64,000 nucleotides of DNA from NCBI GenBank assembly GCA_020002185.1, contig CM034533.1, positions 54,927,563-54,991,562 of the forward strand, written 5' to 3'. This stretch comes from Paraescarpia echinospica (lineage: Eukaryota > Annelida > Polychaeta > Sabellida > Siboglinidae). Of the stretch, positions 50,051 through 62,459 are shown in pieces (the first letter of the stretch is position 1; every line of letters starts with the position of its first letter). The notes beneath the pieces are model-generated. The model worked only from the letters and a program-made list of their open reading frames with translations, ran no database searches and was not told the origin of the DNA. Both the position numbers and the translations under genes were made by a program.

Positions 50051-53000
50051 CGTGCATGTTGATGCATATGCGACAGCTGTATCTTAGCCTTCGGTTCTAA
50101 AATACGGCACTCATACTGTAGTAACTTTAGCACTCCGTTCCTAAAGTACGGCACTCGTTCTGCGCGTTCGCATACTTTTATTTCCGGTTAAATGAGTTGT
50201 ATTTTTAGCATCACTTGTCTAGTGGTACGGCAGTCGATATGCGCATGCGCATAATTTTCATACGTGAATCGTATCTTTAGCGCTCGGTTCTAGAAGTACG
50301 GCAGTTAAATTGCTGTATCTTTAGCACTATTTTCTAAAAATACGTAAGTTTTTCTGCGCGTGCATGTTGATGCGTATGCGTAAGCTGTATCTTAACCCTC
50401 GTTTCTAAAAGTACGACACTCATACTGCCGTACCTTTAGCATTCGGTTCTAAAAGTACGGCACTCATACTGTAGTAACTTTAGCACTCCGTTCCTAAAGT
50501 GCGCACTCGTTCTGCGCGTGCGCATTCTTTTATTTCCGGTTAAGTGAGATGTATTTTAGCACCACTTGTCTAAAGGTACGGCAGTCGATATGCGCATGGG
50601 CATGATTTTCATACGTCAGCCGTATCTTTAGCGCTCTGTTCTAGAAGTACGGCAGTTAAATTGCCGTATATTTAGCAGTCGTTTCTAAAAGTACGTGAGT
50701 TTTTCTGGTACTGCAGTCGTTATAAGCGTTATTTTCATTTGTGAGCCGTATCTTTAGCGTACGGTTCTAAAAGTACGGCAGTTAAATTGCCGTATCTTTA
50801 GCACTCGTTTCTAAAAGTACGTGAGTTTTTGTTCGCGTGCATGACGATGCATAGGCGTAAGCTGTATCTTAGCCCTCGGTTCTAAAAGTACGGCTCTCAT
50901 ACTGCCGTACCTTTAGCACTCGTTTCTCAAAGTACGGCACTCATACTGTTGTAACTTTAGCACTCGGTTCTAGAAGTACGGCAGATAAATTGCCGTATCT
51001 TTAGCAGTCGTTTCTAAAAGTACGTGAGTTTTTTTGGTACTGCAGTCGATATGCGCGTGATTTTCATTTGTGAGCCGTATCTTTAGCGTACGGTTCTAAA
51101 AGTGCGGCAGTTAAATTGCCGTATCTGTAGCACTCCTTTCTAAAAGTACGTGAGTTTTTGTGCGCGTGGATATTGATGCATACCCGTAAGCTTTATCTTA
51201 GCCCTCAGTTCTAAAAGTACGGCGCTCATTCTGCGCGTGCGCATGCTTTTATTTCCGGTTACGTGAGTTGTATTTTTAGCATCACTTATCTAAAGGTACG
51301 GCAGTCGATATGCGCATGCCCATGATTTTCATAAGTGAGCCGTATCTTTACCGCTCGGTTCTAGAAGTACTGCAGTTAAATTGCCGTATCTTTAGGCACC
51401 AGTTTCTAAAAATACGTGAGTTTCTCTGCATGTGCATGTTGATGCATATGCGTAAGCTGTATCTTAGCTCTCGGTTCTAAAAGTACGACACTAGTTGTGC
51501 GCGTGCGCATACTTTTATTTCCGGTTACGTGAGTTGTATTTTTAGCAACACTTGTCTAAAGGTACGGCAGACGATATGCGCATGCACATTAATTTCATAC
51601 GGCAGCCGTATCTTTAGCGCTCGGTTCTAGAAATACGGCAGTTAAATTGCCACATCTTTAGCAGTCGTTTCTAAAAGTACGTGAGTTTTGTTGGTACTGC
51701 AGTCGATATGCGCGTGATTTTCATTTTTGTAAGCCGTATCTTTAGCACTCGTTTCTAAAAATACGTGTGTTTTTTCTGCGCGTGTATGTTGATGCATATG
51801 CGACAGCTGTATCTTAACCTTCGGTTCTAAAATACGGCACTCATACTGTAGTAACTTTAGCACTCCGTTCCTAAAGTACGGCACTCGTTCTGCGCGTTCG
51901 CATACTTTTATTTCCGGTTAAATGAGTTGTATTTTTAGCATCACTTGTCTAGTGGTACGGCAGTCGATATGCGCATGCGCATAATTTTCATACGTGAATC
52001 GTATCTTTAGCGCTCGGTTCTAGAAGTACGACAGTTAAATTGCTGTATCTTTAGCACTATTTTCTAAAAATACGTAAGTTTTTCTGCGCGTGCATGTTGA
52101 TGCATATGCGTAAGCTGTATCTTAACCCTCGTTTCTAAAAGTACGACACTCATACTGCCGTACCTTTAGCATTCGGTTCTAAAAGTACGGCACTCATACT
52201 GTAGTAACTTTAGCACTCCGTTCCTAAAGTGCGCACTCGTTCTGCGCGTGCGCATTCTTTTATTTCCGGTTAAGTGAGATGTATTTTAGCACCACTTGTC
52301 TAAAGGTACGGCAGTCGATATGCGCATGGGCATGATTTTCATACGTCAGCCGTATCTTTAGCGCTCTGTTCTAGAAGTACGGCAGTTAAATTGCCGTATA
52401 TTTAGCAGTCGTTTCTAAAAGTACGTGAGTTTTTCTGGTACTGCAGTCGTTATAAGCGTTATTTTCATTTGTGAGCCGTATCTTTAGCGTACGGTTCTAA
52501 AAGTACGGCAGTTAAATTGCCGTATCTTTAGCACTCGTTTCTAAAAGTACGTGAGTTTTTGTTCGCGTGCATGACGATGCATAGGCGTAAGCTGTATCTT
52601 AGCCCTCGGTTCTAAAAGTACGGCTCTCATACTGCCGTACCTTTAGCACTCGTTTCTCAAAGTACGGCACTCATACTGTTGTAACTTTAGCACTCGGTTC
52701 TAGAAGTACGGCAGATAAATTGCCGTATCTTTAGCAGTCGTTTCTAAAAGTACGTGAGTTTTTTTGGTACTGCAGTCGATATGCGCGTGATTTTCATTTG
52801 TGAGCCGTATCTTTAGCGTACGGTTCTAAAAGTGCGGCAGTTAAATTGCCGTATCTGTAGCACTCCTTTCTAAAAGTACGTGAGTTTTTGTGCGCGTGGA
52901 TATTGATGCATACCCGTAAGCTTTATCTTAGCCCTCAGTTCTAAAAGTACGGCGCTCATTCTGCGCGTGCGCATGCTTTTATTTCCGGTTACGTGAGTTG

Positions 53001-53600
53001 TATTTTTAGCATCACTTATCTAAAGGTACGGCAGTCGATATGCGCATGCCCATGATTTTCATAAGTGAGCCGTATCTTTACCGCTCGGTTCTAGAAGTAC
53101 TGCAGTTAAATTGCCGTATCTTTAGGCACCAGTTTCTAAAAATACGTGAGTTTCACTGCATGTGCATGTTGATGCATATGCGTAAGCTGTATCTTAGCTC
53201 TCGGTTCTAAAAGTACGACACTAGTTGTGCGCGTGCGCATACTTTTATTTCCGGTTACGTGAGTTGTATTTTTAGCAACACTTGTCTAAAGGTACGGCAG
53301 ACGATATGCGCATGCACATTAATTTCATACGGCAGCCGTATCTTTAGCGCTCGGTTCTAGAAATACGGCAGTTAAATTGCCACATCTTTAGCAGTCGTTT
53401 CTAAAAGTACGTGAGTTTTGTTGGTACTGCAGTCGATATGCGCGTGATTTTCATTTTTGTAAGCCGTATCTTTAGCACTCGTTTCTAAAAATACGTGTGT
53501 TTTTTCTGCGCGTGTATGTTGATGCATATGCGACAGCTGTATCTTAGCCTTCGGTTCTAAAATACGGCACTCATACTGTAGTAACTTTAGCACTCCGTTC
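50050..53600. repeat. 1,730-bp tandem duplication
   Basis: Copies of about 50,050-51,780 and 51,780-53,600 keep an exact 1,730-bp step (CATACTTTTATTTCC at 50171 and 51901; minus-strand frames at 51642 and 53372). They share rare errors such as GTGCGCACTCG (one base short) and GATATTGATGCATACCCG. Differences between the copies are few by eye, so the duplication looks young. Confidence 0.88.
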
Positions 53601-53640
53601 CTGAAGTACGGCACTCGTTCTGCGCGTTCGCATACTTTTA

Positions 53641-55094
53641 TTTCCGGTTAAATGAGTTGTATTTTTAGCATCACTTGTCTAATGGTACGGCAGTCGATAT
53701 GCGCATGCGCATAATTTTCATACGTGAATCGTATCTATATCGCTCGATTCTTGAAGTACGGCAGTTAAATTGCAGTATCTTTAGCACTCTTTTCTACAAG
53801 TACGTGAGTTTTTCTGGTACGTTAGTCGATATGCGCGTGATTTTCATATGTGAGCCGAATGATTAGCGCACGTTTCTAGAAGTACGGTAGTTGAACAGCG
53901 TGTCTTTAGCAGTCGTTCCTAAAAGTACGTGAGTTTTTCTGCGCATGCGTGTTGATGCATTGTCGTAAGCTGTAGCTTAGCCCTCAGTTCTAAAAGTACG
54001 GCACTCATAATGCCGTACCTTTAGCACTAGGTTCAAAAAGTACGGCCCTCATTCTGCGCGTGCGCATGCTTTTATTTCCGGTTACGTGAGTTGCATTTTT
54101 AGCATCATTTGTCTAAAGGTACGGCAGTCGATATGCGCATCCGCATGATTTTTATACGTGAGCCTATCTTAGCACTCGGTTCTAGAAGTACGGCAGTTAA
54201 ATTGCCGTAATTTTAGCACTCGTTTCTAAAAGTACGTGAGTTTTTCTGGTACTGCAGTCGATATGCGCGTGATTTTCATTTGTGAGTCGTATCTTTAGAT
54301 TACGGTTCTAAAGGTTACGTGTGTTATATTTTTAGCATCACTTGTCTAAAGGTACGGTAGTCGATATGCGCAAACGCAAGATTTTCATACGTGCGCCGTA
54401 TCATTAGCGATCGGTTTTAGAAGTACGGCAGTTAATTTGCCGCATCTTAAGCATTCGTTTCTAAAAGTACGTGAGTTTTTCTGGTATGGCAGTCGATATG
54501 CGCGTGATTTGCATATGTGAGTCGTATCTTTAGCTCACGGTTCTAGAACTACGGTATTTAAATTGCGTATGTTTAGCACTCGTTTGTAAAAGTACGTCAG
54601 TTTTTCTGCACGTGCATGTTGATGCATAGGCGTAAGGTTTGTATTAGCCCGCGGTTCTAAAAGAACGTCACTCATACTGCCGCACCTTTAGCACTCGGTT
54701 CTAAAAATACGGCACTCATTCTGCGCGTGCGCATGCTTTTATTTCTTGTTACGTGAGTTGTATTTTTAGCATCCCTTGTCTAAAGTTACAGCAGTCGATA
54801 TGCGCATGCCCATGATTTTTATAAGTGAGCCGTATCTTTACCGCTCGGTTCTAGAAGTACGGCAGTTAAATTGCTGTATCTTTAGCACTAATTTCTAAAA
54901 ATACGTGTGTTTTTCTGCGCGTGCATGTTGATGCATATGCGTAAGCTGTAACTTAGCCCTCGGTTCTAAAAGTACGGCACCCATACTGCCGTACCTTTAG
55001 CACTCGGTTCTAAACGTACGGCACTCATACTGTTGTAACTTTAGCACTCGATTCTAAAAGTACGGCACTTGTTCTGCGCGTGCGCATATTTTTA
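53641..55094. repeat. 1,454/1,698-bp repeat, copy 1 (carries a 244-bp deletion)
   Basis: The copy starts at TTTCCGGTTAAATGAG (53641) and matches copy 2 at an offset of 1,454 bp up to 54,312. There TTCTAAA is joined directly to GGTTACGTGTG and the offset becomes 1,698. The missing stretch corresponds to 55,767-56,010 of copy 2. Confidence 0.87.
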
Positions 55095-56800
55095 TTTACG
55101 GTTAAATGAGTTGTATTTTTAGCATCACTTGTCTAATGGTACGGCAGTCGATATGCGCATGCGCATAATTTTCATACGTGAATCGTATCTATAGCGCTCG
55201 ATTCTTGAAGTACGGCAGTTAAATTGCAGTATCTTTAGCACTCTTTTCTACAAGTACGTGAGTTTTTCTGGTACGTTAGTCGATATGCGCTTGATTTTCA
55301 TATGTGAGCCGAATGATTAGCGCACGTTTCTAGAAGTACGGTAGTTGAACAGCGTGTCTTTAGCAGTCGTTCCTAAAAGTACGTGAGTTTTTCTGCGCGT
55401 GCGTGTTGATGCATTGTCGTAAGCTGTAGCTTAGCCCTCAGTTCTAAAAGTACGGCACTCATAATGCCGTACCTTTAGCACTAGGTTCAAAAAGTACGGC
55501 CCTCATTCTGCGCGTGCGCATGCTTTTATTTCCGGTTACGTGAGTTGCATTTTTAGCATCATTTGTCTAAAGGTACGGCAGTCGATATGCGCATCCGCAT
55601 GATTTTTATACGTGAGCCTATCTTAGCACTCGGTTCTAGAAGTACGGCAGTTAAATTGCCGTAATTTTAGCACTCGTTTCTAAAAGTACGTGAGTTTTTC
55701 TGGTACTGCAGTCGATATGCGCGTGATTTTCATTTGTGAGTTGTATCTTTAGATTACGGTTCTAAATGTATAACAGTTAAATTGCCGTAACTTTTGCACT
55801 CGTTTCTAAAAGTACGTGAGTTTGTGTGCGCGTGCATGTTGATGTAAAGGCGTAAGCTGAATCATAGCCCTCTATTCTAAAACTATGGCTCTCATACTGC
55901 CGTACCTTTAGCACTCGGTTCTGAAAGTACGGCACTCACACTGCCGTACCTTTAGCACTCGGTTCTAAAAGTACGGCGCTCAATCTGCGCGTTCGCATGC
56001 TTTTATTTCTGGTTACGTGTGTTATATTTTTAGCATCACTTGTCTAAACGTACGGTAGTCGATATGCGCAAACGCAAGATTTTCATACGTGCGCCGTATC
56101 ATTAGCGATCGGTTTTAGAAGTACGGCAGTTAATTTGCCGCATCTTAAGCATTCGTTTCTAAAAGTACGTGAGTTTTTCTGGTATGGCAGTCGATATGCG
56201 CGTGATTTGCATATGTGAGTCGTATCTTTAGCTCACGGTTCTAGAACTACGGTATTTAAATTGCGTATGTTTAGCACTCGTTTGTAAAAGTACGTCAGTT
56301 TTTCTGCACGTGCATGTTGATGCATAGGCGTAAGGTTTGTATTAGCCCGCGGTTCTAAAAGAACGTCACTCATACTGCCGCACCTTTAGTACTCGGTTCT
56401 AAAAGAACGGCACTCATTCTGCGCGTGCGCATGCTTTTATTTCTTGTTACGTGAGTTGTATTTTTAGCATCCCTTGTCTAAAGTTACAGCAGTCGATATG
56501 TGCATGCCCATGATTTTTATAAGTGAGCCGTATCTTTACCGCTCGGTTCTAGAAGTACGGCAGTTAAATTGCTGTATCTTTAGCACTAATTTCTAAAAAT
56601 ACGTGTGTTTTTCTGCGCGTGCATGTTGATGCATATGCGTAAGCTGTAACTTAGCCCTCGGTTCTAAAAGTACGGCACCCATACTGCCGTACCTTTAGCA
56701 CTCGGTTCTAAAAGTACGGCACTCATACTGTTGTAACTTTAGCACTCGATTCTAAAAGTACGGCACTTGTTCTGCGCGTGCGCATATTTTTATTTACGGT
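55095..56800. repeat. 1,454/1,698-bp repeat, copy 2
   Basis: The full-length partner, with the shared private variants GGTACGTTAGTCG (about 55,271) and GCGCAAACGCAAG (about 56,066). It ends near 56,800, where TAAGTGAG replaces TAAATGAG. Confidence 0.87.
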
Positions 56801-57240
56801 TAAGTGAGTTGTATTTTTAGCATCACTTATCTAAAGGTACGGCAGTCGATATGCGCATGCCCTTGATTTTCATAAGTGAGCCGTATCTTTACCGCTCGGT
56901 TCTAGAATTACTGCAGTTAAATTGCCGTATCTTTAGGCACCACTTTCTAAAAATACGTGAGTTTCTCTGCGCGTGCATGTTGATGCATATGCGTAAGCTG
57001 TATCTTAGCCCTCGGTTCTAAAAGTACGACATTCGTTGTGCGCGTGCACATTCTTTTATTTCCGGTTACGTGAGTTGTATTTTTAGCATCACTTGTCTAA
57101 AGGTACGGCAGTCGATATGCGCATGCACATCAATTTCATACGTCAGCCGTATCTTTAGCGTTCGGTTCTAGAAATACGGCAGTTAAATTGCCGTATCTTT
57201 AGCAGTCGTTTCTAAAAGTACGTGAGTTTTGTTGGTACTG
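56801..57240. repeat. Satellite linking block, matches ~49,490-49,925
   Basis: GCATGCCCTTGATTTTC and CTAGAATTACTGCAG, rare variants at about 49,542 and 49,590, recur here at an offset of 7,313 bp. The block leads into the 1,772-bp duplication just as its partner leads into the 1,730-bp one. Confidence 0.8.
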
Positions 57241-60200
57241 CAGTCGATATGTGCGTGATTTTCATTTCTGAGCCGTATCTTTAGCGTACGGTTCTAAAAG
57301 TACGCCAGTTAAATTGCCGTATCCTTAGCACTCGTTTCTAAAAATACGTGAGTTTTTTCTGCTCGTGCATGTTGATGCATATGCGACAGCTGTATCTTAG
57401 CCTTCGGTTCTAAAATACGGCACTCATACTGTAGTAACTTTAGCACTCCGTTCCTAAAGTACGGCACTCGTTCTGCGCGTTCGCATACTTTTATTTCCGG
57501 TTAAATGAGTTGTATTTTTAGCATCACTTGTCTAGTGGTACGGCAGTCGATATGCGCATGCGCATAATTTTCATACGTGAATCGTATCTTTAGCGCTCGG
57601 TTCTAGAAGTACGGCAGTTAAATTGCTGTATCTTTAGCACTATTTTCTAAAAATACGTAAGTTTTTCTGCGCGTGCATGTTGATGCATATGCGTCAGCTG
57701 TATCTTAACCCTCGTTTCTAAAAGTACGGCACTCATACTGCCGTACCTTTAGCATTCGGTTCTAAAAGTACGGCACTCATACTGTAGTAACTTTAGCACT
57801 CCATTCCTAAAGTGCGCAGTCGTTCTGCGCGTGCGCATTCTTTTATTTCCGGTTAAGTGAGATGTATGTTAGCACCACTTGTCTAAAGGTACGGCAGTCG
57901 ATATGCGCATGGGCATGATTTTCATACGTCAGCCGTATCTTTAGCGCTCTGTTCTAGAAGTACGGCAGTTAAATTGCCGTATATTTAGCAGTCGTTTCTA
58001 AAAGTACATGAGTTTTTCTGGTACTGCAGTCGTTATAAGCGTTATTTTCATTTGTGAGCCGTATCTTTAGCGTACGGTTCTAAAAGTACGGCAGTTAAAT
58101 TGCCGTATCTTTAGCACTCGTTTCTAAAAGTACGTGAGTTTTTGTTCGCGTGCATGACGATGCATAGGCGTAAGCTGTATCTTAGCCCTCGGTTCTAAAA
58201 GTACGGCTCTCATACTGCCGTACCTTTAGCACTCGTTTCTCAAAGTACGGCACTCATACTGTTGTAACTTTAGCACTCGGTTCTAGAAGTACGGCAGATA
58301 AATTGCCGTATCTTTAGCAGTCGTTTCTAAAAGTACGTGAGTTTTTTTGGTACTGCAGTCGATATGCGCGTGATTTTCATTTGTGAGCCGTATCTTTAGC
58401 GTACGGTTCTAAAAGTGCGGCAGTTAAATTGCCGTATCTGTAGCACTCCTTTCTAAAAGTACGTGAGTTTTTGTGCGCGTGGATGTTGATGCATAGGCGT
58501 AAGCTTTATCTTAGCCCTCAGTTCTAAAAGTACGGCGCTCATTCTGCGCGTGCGCATGCTTTTATTTCCGGTTACGTGAGTTGTATTTTTAGCATCACTT
58601 ATCTAAGGGTACGGCAGTCGATATGCGCATGCCCATGATTTTCATAAGTGAGCCGTATCTTTACCGCTCGGTTCTAGAAGTACTGCAGTTAAATTGCCGT
58701 ATCTTTAGGCACCAGTTTCTAAAAATACGTGAGTTTCTCTGCATGTGCATGTTGATGCATATGCGTAAGCTGTATCTTAGCTCTCGGTTCTAAAAGTACG
58801 ACACTAGTTGTGCGCGTGCGCATACTTTTATTTCCGGTTACGTGAGTTGTATTTTTAGCATCACTTGTCTAAAGGTACGGCAGACGATATGCGCATGCAC
58901 ATAAATTTCATACGGCAGCCGTATCTTTAGCGCTCGGTTCTAGAAATACGGCAGTTAAATTGCCACATCTTTATCAGTCGTTTCTAAAAGTACGTGAGTT
59001 TTGTTGGTACTGCAGTCGATATGTGCGTGATTTTCATTTCTGAGCCGTATCTTTAGCGTACGGTTCTAAAAGTACGCCAGTTAAATTGCCGTATCCTTAG
59101 CACTCGTTTCTAAAAATACGTGAGTTTTTTCTGCTCGTGCATGTTGATGCATATGCGACAGCTGTATCTTAGCCTTCGGTTCTAAAATACGGCACTCATA
59201 CTGTAGTAACTTTAGCACTCCGTTCCTAAAGTACGGCACTCGTTCTGCGCGTTCGCATACTTTTATTTCCGGTTAAATGAGTTGTATTTTTAGCATCACT
59301 TGTCTAGTGGTACGGCAGTCGATATGCGCATGCGCATAATTTTCATATGTGAATCGTATCTTTAGCGCTCGGTTCTAGAAGTACGGCAGTTAAATTGCTG
59401 TATCTTTAGCACTATTTTCTAAAAATACGTAAGTTTTTCTGCGCGTGCATGTTGATGCATATGCGTCAGCTGTATCTTAACCCTCGTTTCTAAAAGTACG
59501 GCACTCATACTGCCGTACCTTTAGCATTCGGTTCTAAAAGTACGGCACTCATACTGTAGTAACTTTAGCACTCCATTCCTAAAGTGCGCAGTCGTTCTGC
59601 GCGTGCGCATTCTTTTATTTCCGGTTAAGTGAGATGTATGTTAGCACCACTTGTCTAAAGGTACGGCAGTCGATATGCGCATGGGCATGATTTTCATACG
59701 TCAGCCGTATCTTTAGCGCTCTGTTCTAGAAGTACGGCAGTTAAATTGCCGTATATTTAGCAGTCGTTTCTAAAAGTACATGAGTTTTTCTGGTACTGCA
59801 GTCGTTATAAGCGTTATTTTCATTTGTGAGCCGTATCTTTAGCGTACGGTTCTAAAAGTACGGCAGTTAAATTGCCGTATCTTTAGCACTCGTTTCTAAA
59901 AGTACGTGAGTTTTTGTTCGCGTGCATGACGATGCATAGGCGTAAGCTGTATCTTAGCCCTCGGTTCTAAAAGTACGGCTCTCATACTGCCGTACCTTTA
60001 GCACTCGTTTCTCAAAGTACGGCACTCATACTGTTGTAACTTTAGCACTCGGTTCTAGAAGTACGGCAGATAAATTGCCGTATCTTTAGCAGTCGTTTCT
60101 AAAAGTACGTGAGTTTTTTTGGTACTGCAGTCGATATGCGCGTGATTTTCATTTGTGAGCCGTATCTTTAGCGTACGGTTCTAAAAGTGCGGCAGTTAAA

Positions 60201-60800
60201 TTGCCGTATCTGTAGCACTCCTTTCTAAAAGTACGTGAGTTTTTGTGCGCGTGGATGTTGATGCATAGGCGTAAGCTTTATCTTAGCCCTCAGTTCTAAA
60301 AGTACGGCGCTCATTCTGCGCGTGCGCATGCTTTTATTTCCGGTTACGTGAGTTGTATTTTTAGCATCACTTATCTAAGGGTACGGCAGTCGATATGCGC
60401 ATGCCCATGATTTTCATAAGTGAGCCGTATCTTTACCGCTCGGTTCTAGAAGTACTGCAGTTAAATTGCCGTATCTTTAGGCACCAGTTTCTAAAAATAC
60501 GTGAGTTTCTCTGCATGTGCATGTTGATGCATATGCGTAAGCTGTATCTTAGCTCTCGGTTCTAAAAGTACGACACTAGTTGTGCGCGTGCGCATACTTT
60601 TATTTCCGGTTACGTGAGTTGTATTTTTAGCATCACTTGTCTAAAGGTACGGCAGACGATATGCGCATGCACATAAATTTCATACGGCAGCCGTATCTTT
60701 AGCGCTCGGTTCTAGAAATACGGCAGTTAAATTGCCACATCTTTAGCAGTCGTTTCTAAAAGTACGTGAGTTTTGTTGGTACTGCAGTCGATATGCGCGT
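57241..60800. repeat. 1,772-bp tandem duplication
   Basis: CAGTCGATATGTGCG at 57241 and 59013 and TCTAGTGGTA at 57531 and 59303 are each 1,772 bp apart. Both copies carry GTGCGCAGTCG and GATGTATGTTAGC, absent from the 1,730-bp pair. The unit is otherwise the same as the 1,730-bp unit plus one 42-bp step. The second copy ends in the short form at about 60,800 (ATTTTTGTAAGCC). Confidence 0.88.
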
Positions 60801-60999
60801 GATTTTCATTTTTGTAAGCCGTATCTTTAGCACTCGTTTCTAAAAATACGTGTGTTTTTTCTGCGCGTGTATGTTGATGCATATGCGACAGCTGTATCTT
60901 AGCCTTCGGTTCTAAAATACGGCACTCATACTGTAGTAACTTTAGCACTCTGTTCCTAAAGTACGGCACTCGTTCTGCGCGTTCGCATACTTTTATTTC

Positions 61000-62459
61000 C
61001 GGTTAAATGACTTGTATTTTTAGCATCACTTTTCTAATGGTACGGCAGTCGATATGCGCATGCGCATAATTTTCATACGTGAATCGTATCTTTAGCGCTC
61101 GATTCTTGAAGTACGGCAGTTAAATTGCAGTATCTTTAGCACTCTTTTCTACAAGTACGTGAGTTTTTCTGGTACGGCAGTCGATATGCGCGTGATTTTC
61201 ATATGTGAGCCGAATGTTTAGCGCACGTTTCTAGAAGTACGGTAGTTGAACAGCGTATCTTAACTCTCGTTCCTAAAAGTACGTGAGTTTTTCTGCGCGT
61301 ACATGTTGATGCATTGTCGTAAGCTGTAGCTTAACCCTCGGTTCTGAAAGTACGGCACTCATAATGCCGTACCTTTAGCACCCGGATCTAAAAGTACGGT
61401 AATCATACTGCCGTACCTTTAGGACTAGGTTCAAAAAGTACGACCCTCATTCTGCGCGTGCGCATGCTTTTATTTCCGGTTATGTGAGTTGCATTTTTAG
61501 CATCACTTGTCTAAAGGTACGGCAGTCGATATGCGCATGCACATGATTTTTATACGTGAGCCTATCTTTAGCACTCGGTTCTAGAAGTACGGCAGTTAAA
61601 TTGCCGTATTTTTAGCACTCGTTTCTAAAAGTACGTGAGTTTTTTTGGTACTGCAGTCGATATGCGCGTGATTTTCATTTGTGAGTCGTATCTTTAGGTT
61701 ACGGTTCTAAAAGTATGACAGTTAAATTGCCGTATCTGTTGCACTCGTTTCTAAAAGTACGTGAGTTTGTGTGCGCGTGCATGTTGATGTATAGGCGTAA
61801 GCTGAATAATAGCCCTCGATTCTAAAACCACGGCTCTCATACTGCCGTACCTTTAGTACTCGGTTCTAAAAGTACGGCGCTCATTCGGCGCGTTCGCATG
61901 CTTTTATTTCTGGTTACGTGTGTTATATTTTTAGCATCACTTGTCTAAAGGTACGGTAGTCGATATGCGCATACGCAAGATTTTCATACGTGCGCCGTAT
62001 CATTAGCGATCGGTTTTAGAAGTACGGCAGTTAATTTGCCGTATCTTAAGCATTCGTTTCTAAAAGTACGTGAGTTTTTCTGGTATGGCAGTCGATATGC
62101 GCGTGATTTGCATATGTGAGTCGTATCTTTAGCGCACGGTTCTAGAACTACGGTATTTAAATTGCGTATGTTTAGCACTCGTTTGTAAAAGTACGTCAGT
62201 TTTTCTGCACGTGAATGTTGATGCATAGGCGTAAGGTGTGTATTAGCCCTCGGTTCTAAAAGAACGTCACTCATACTGCCGCACCTTTACCACTCGGTTC
62301 TAAAAGTACGGCACTCATTCTGCGCGTGCGCATGCTTTTATTTCTTGTTACGTGAGTTGTATTTTTAGCATCCCTTGTCTAAAGTTACGGCAGTCGATAT
62401 GCGCATGCCCATGATTTTATAAGTGAGCCGTATCTTTACCGCTCGGTTCTAGAAGTACG
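61000..62459. repeat. Segment duplicated from ~46,261-47,720, copy 2
   Basis: In register with copy 1 at 14,739 bp. It ends near 62,460-62,480, where the 1,730/1,772 family resumes (GCACTATTTTCTAAAAATACG). Confidence 0.85.

Noticed and set aside
53675..53866. 63-codon plus-strand ORF
   Set aside because: It lies wholly in satellite; it depends on private substitutions such as the change at about 53,740 and is not open in the sister copies.
11355..62274. Recurring minus-strand ORFs of 64-116 codons (e.g. 11355-11558, 21000-21350, 25008-25337, 47245-47535, 61984-62274) sharing motifs such as VLLEP and AKDT
   Set aside because: They are translations of the satellite cores. Their similarity follows from recent tandem duplication. 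Lengths vary with single-base changes, no known domain is seen, and module steps of 42-44 bp do not hold one frame.
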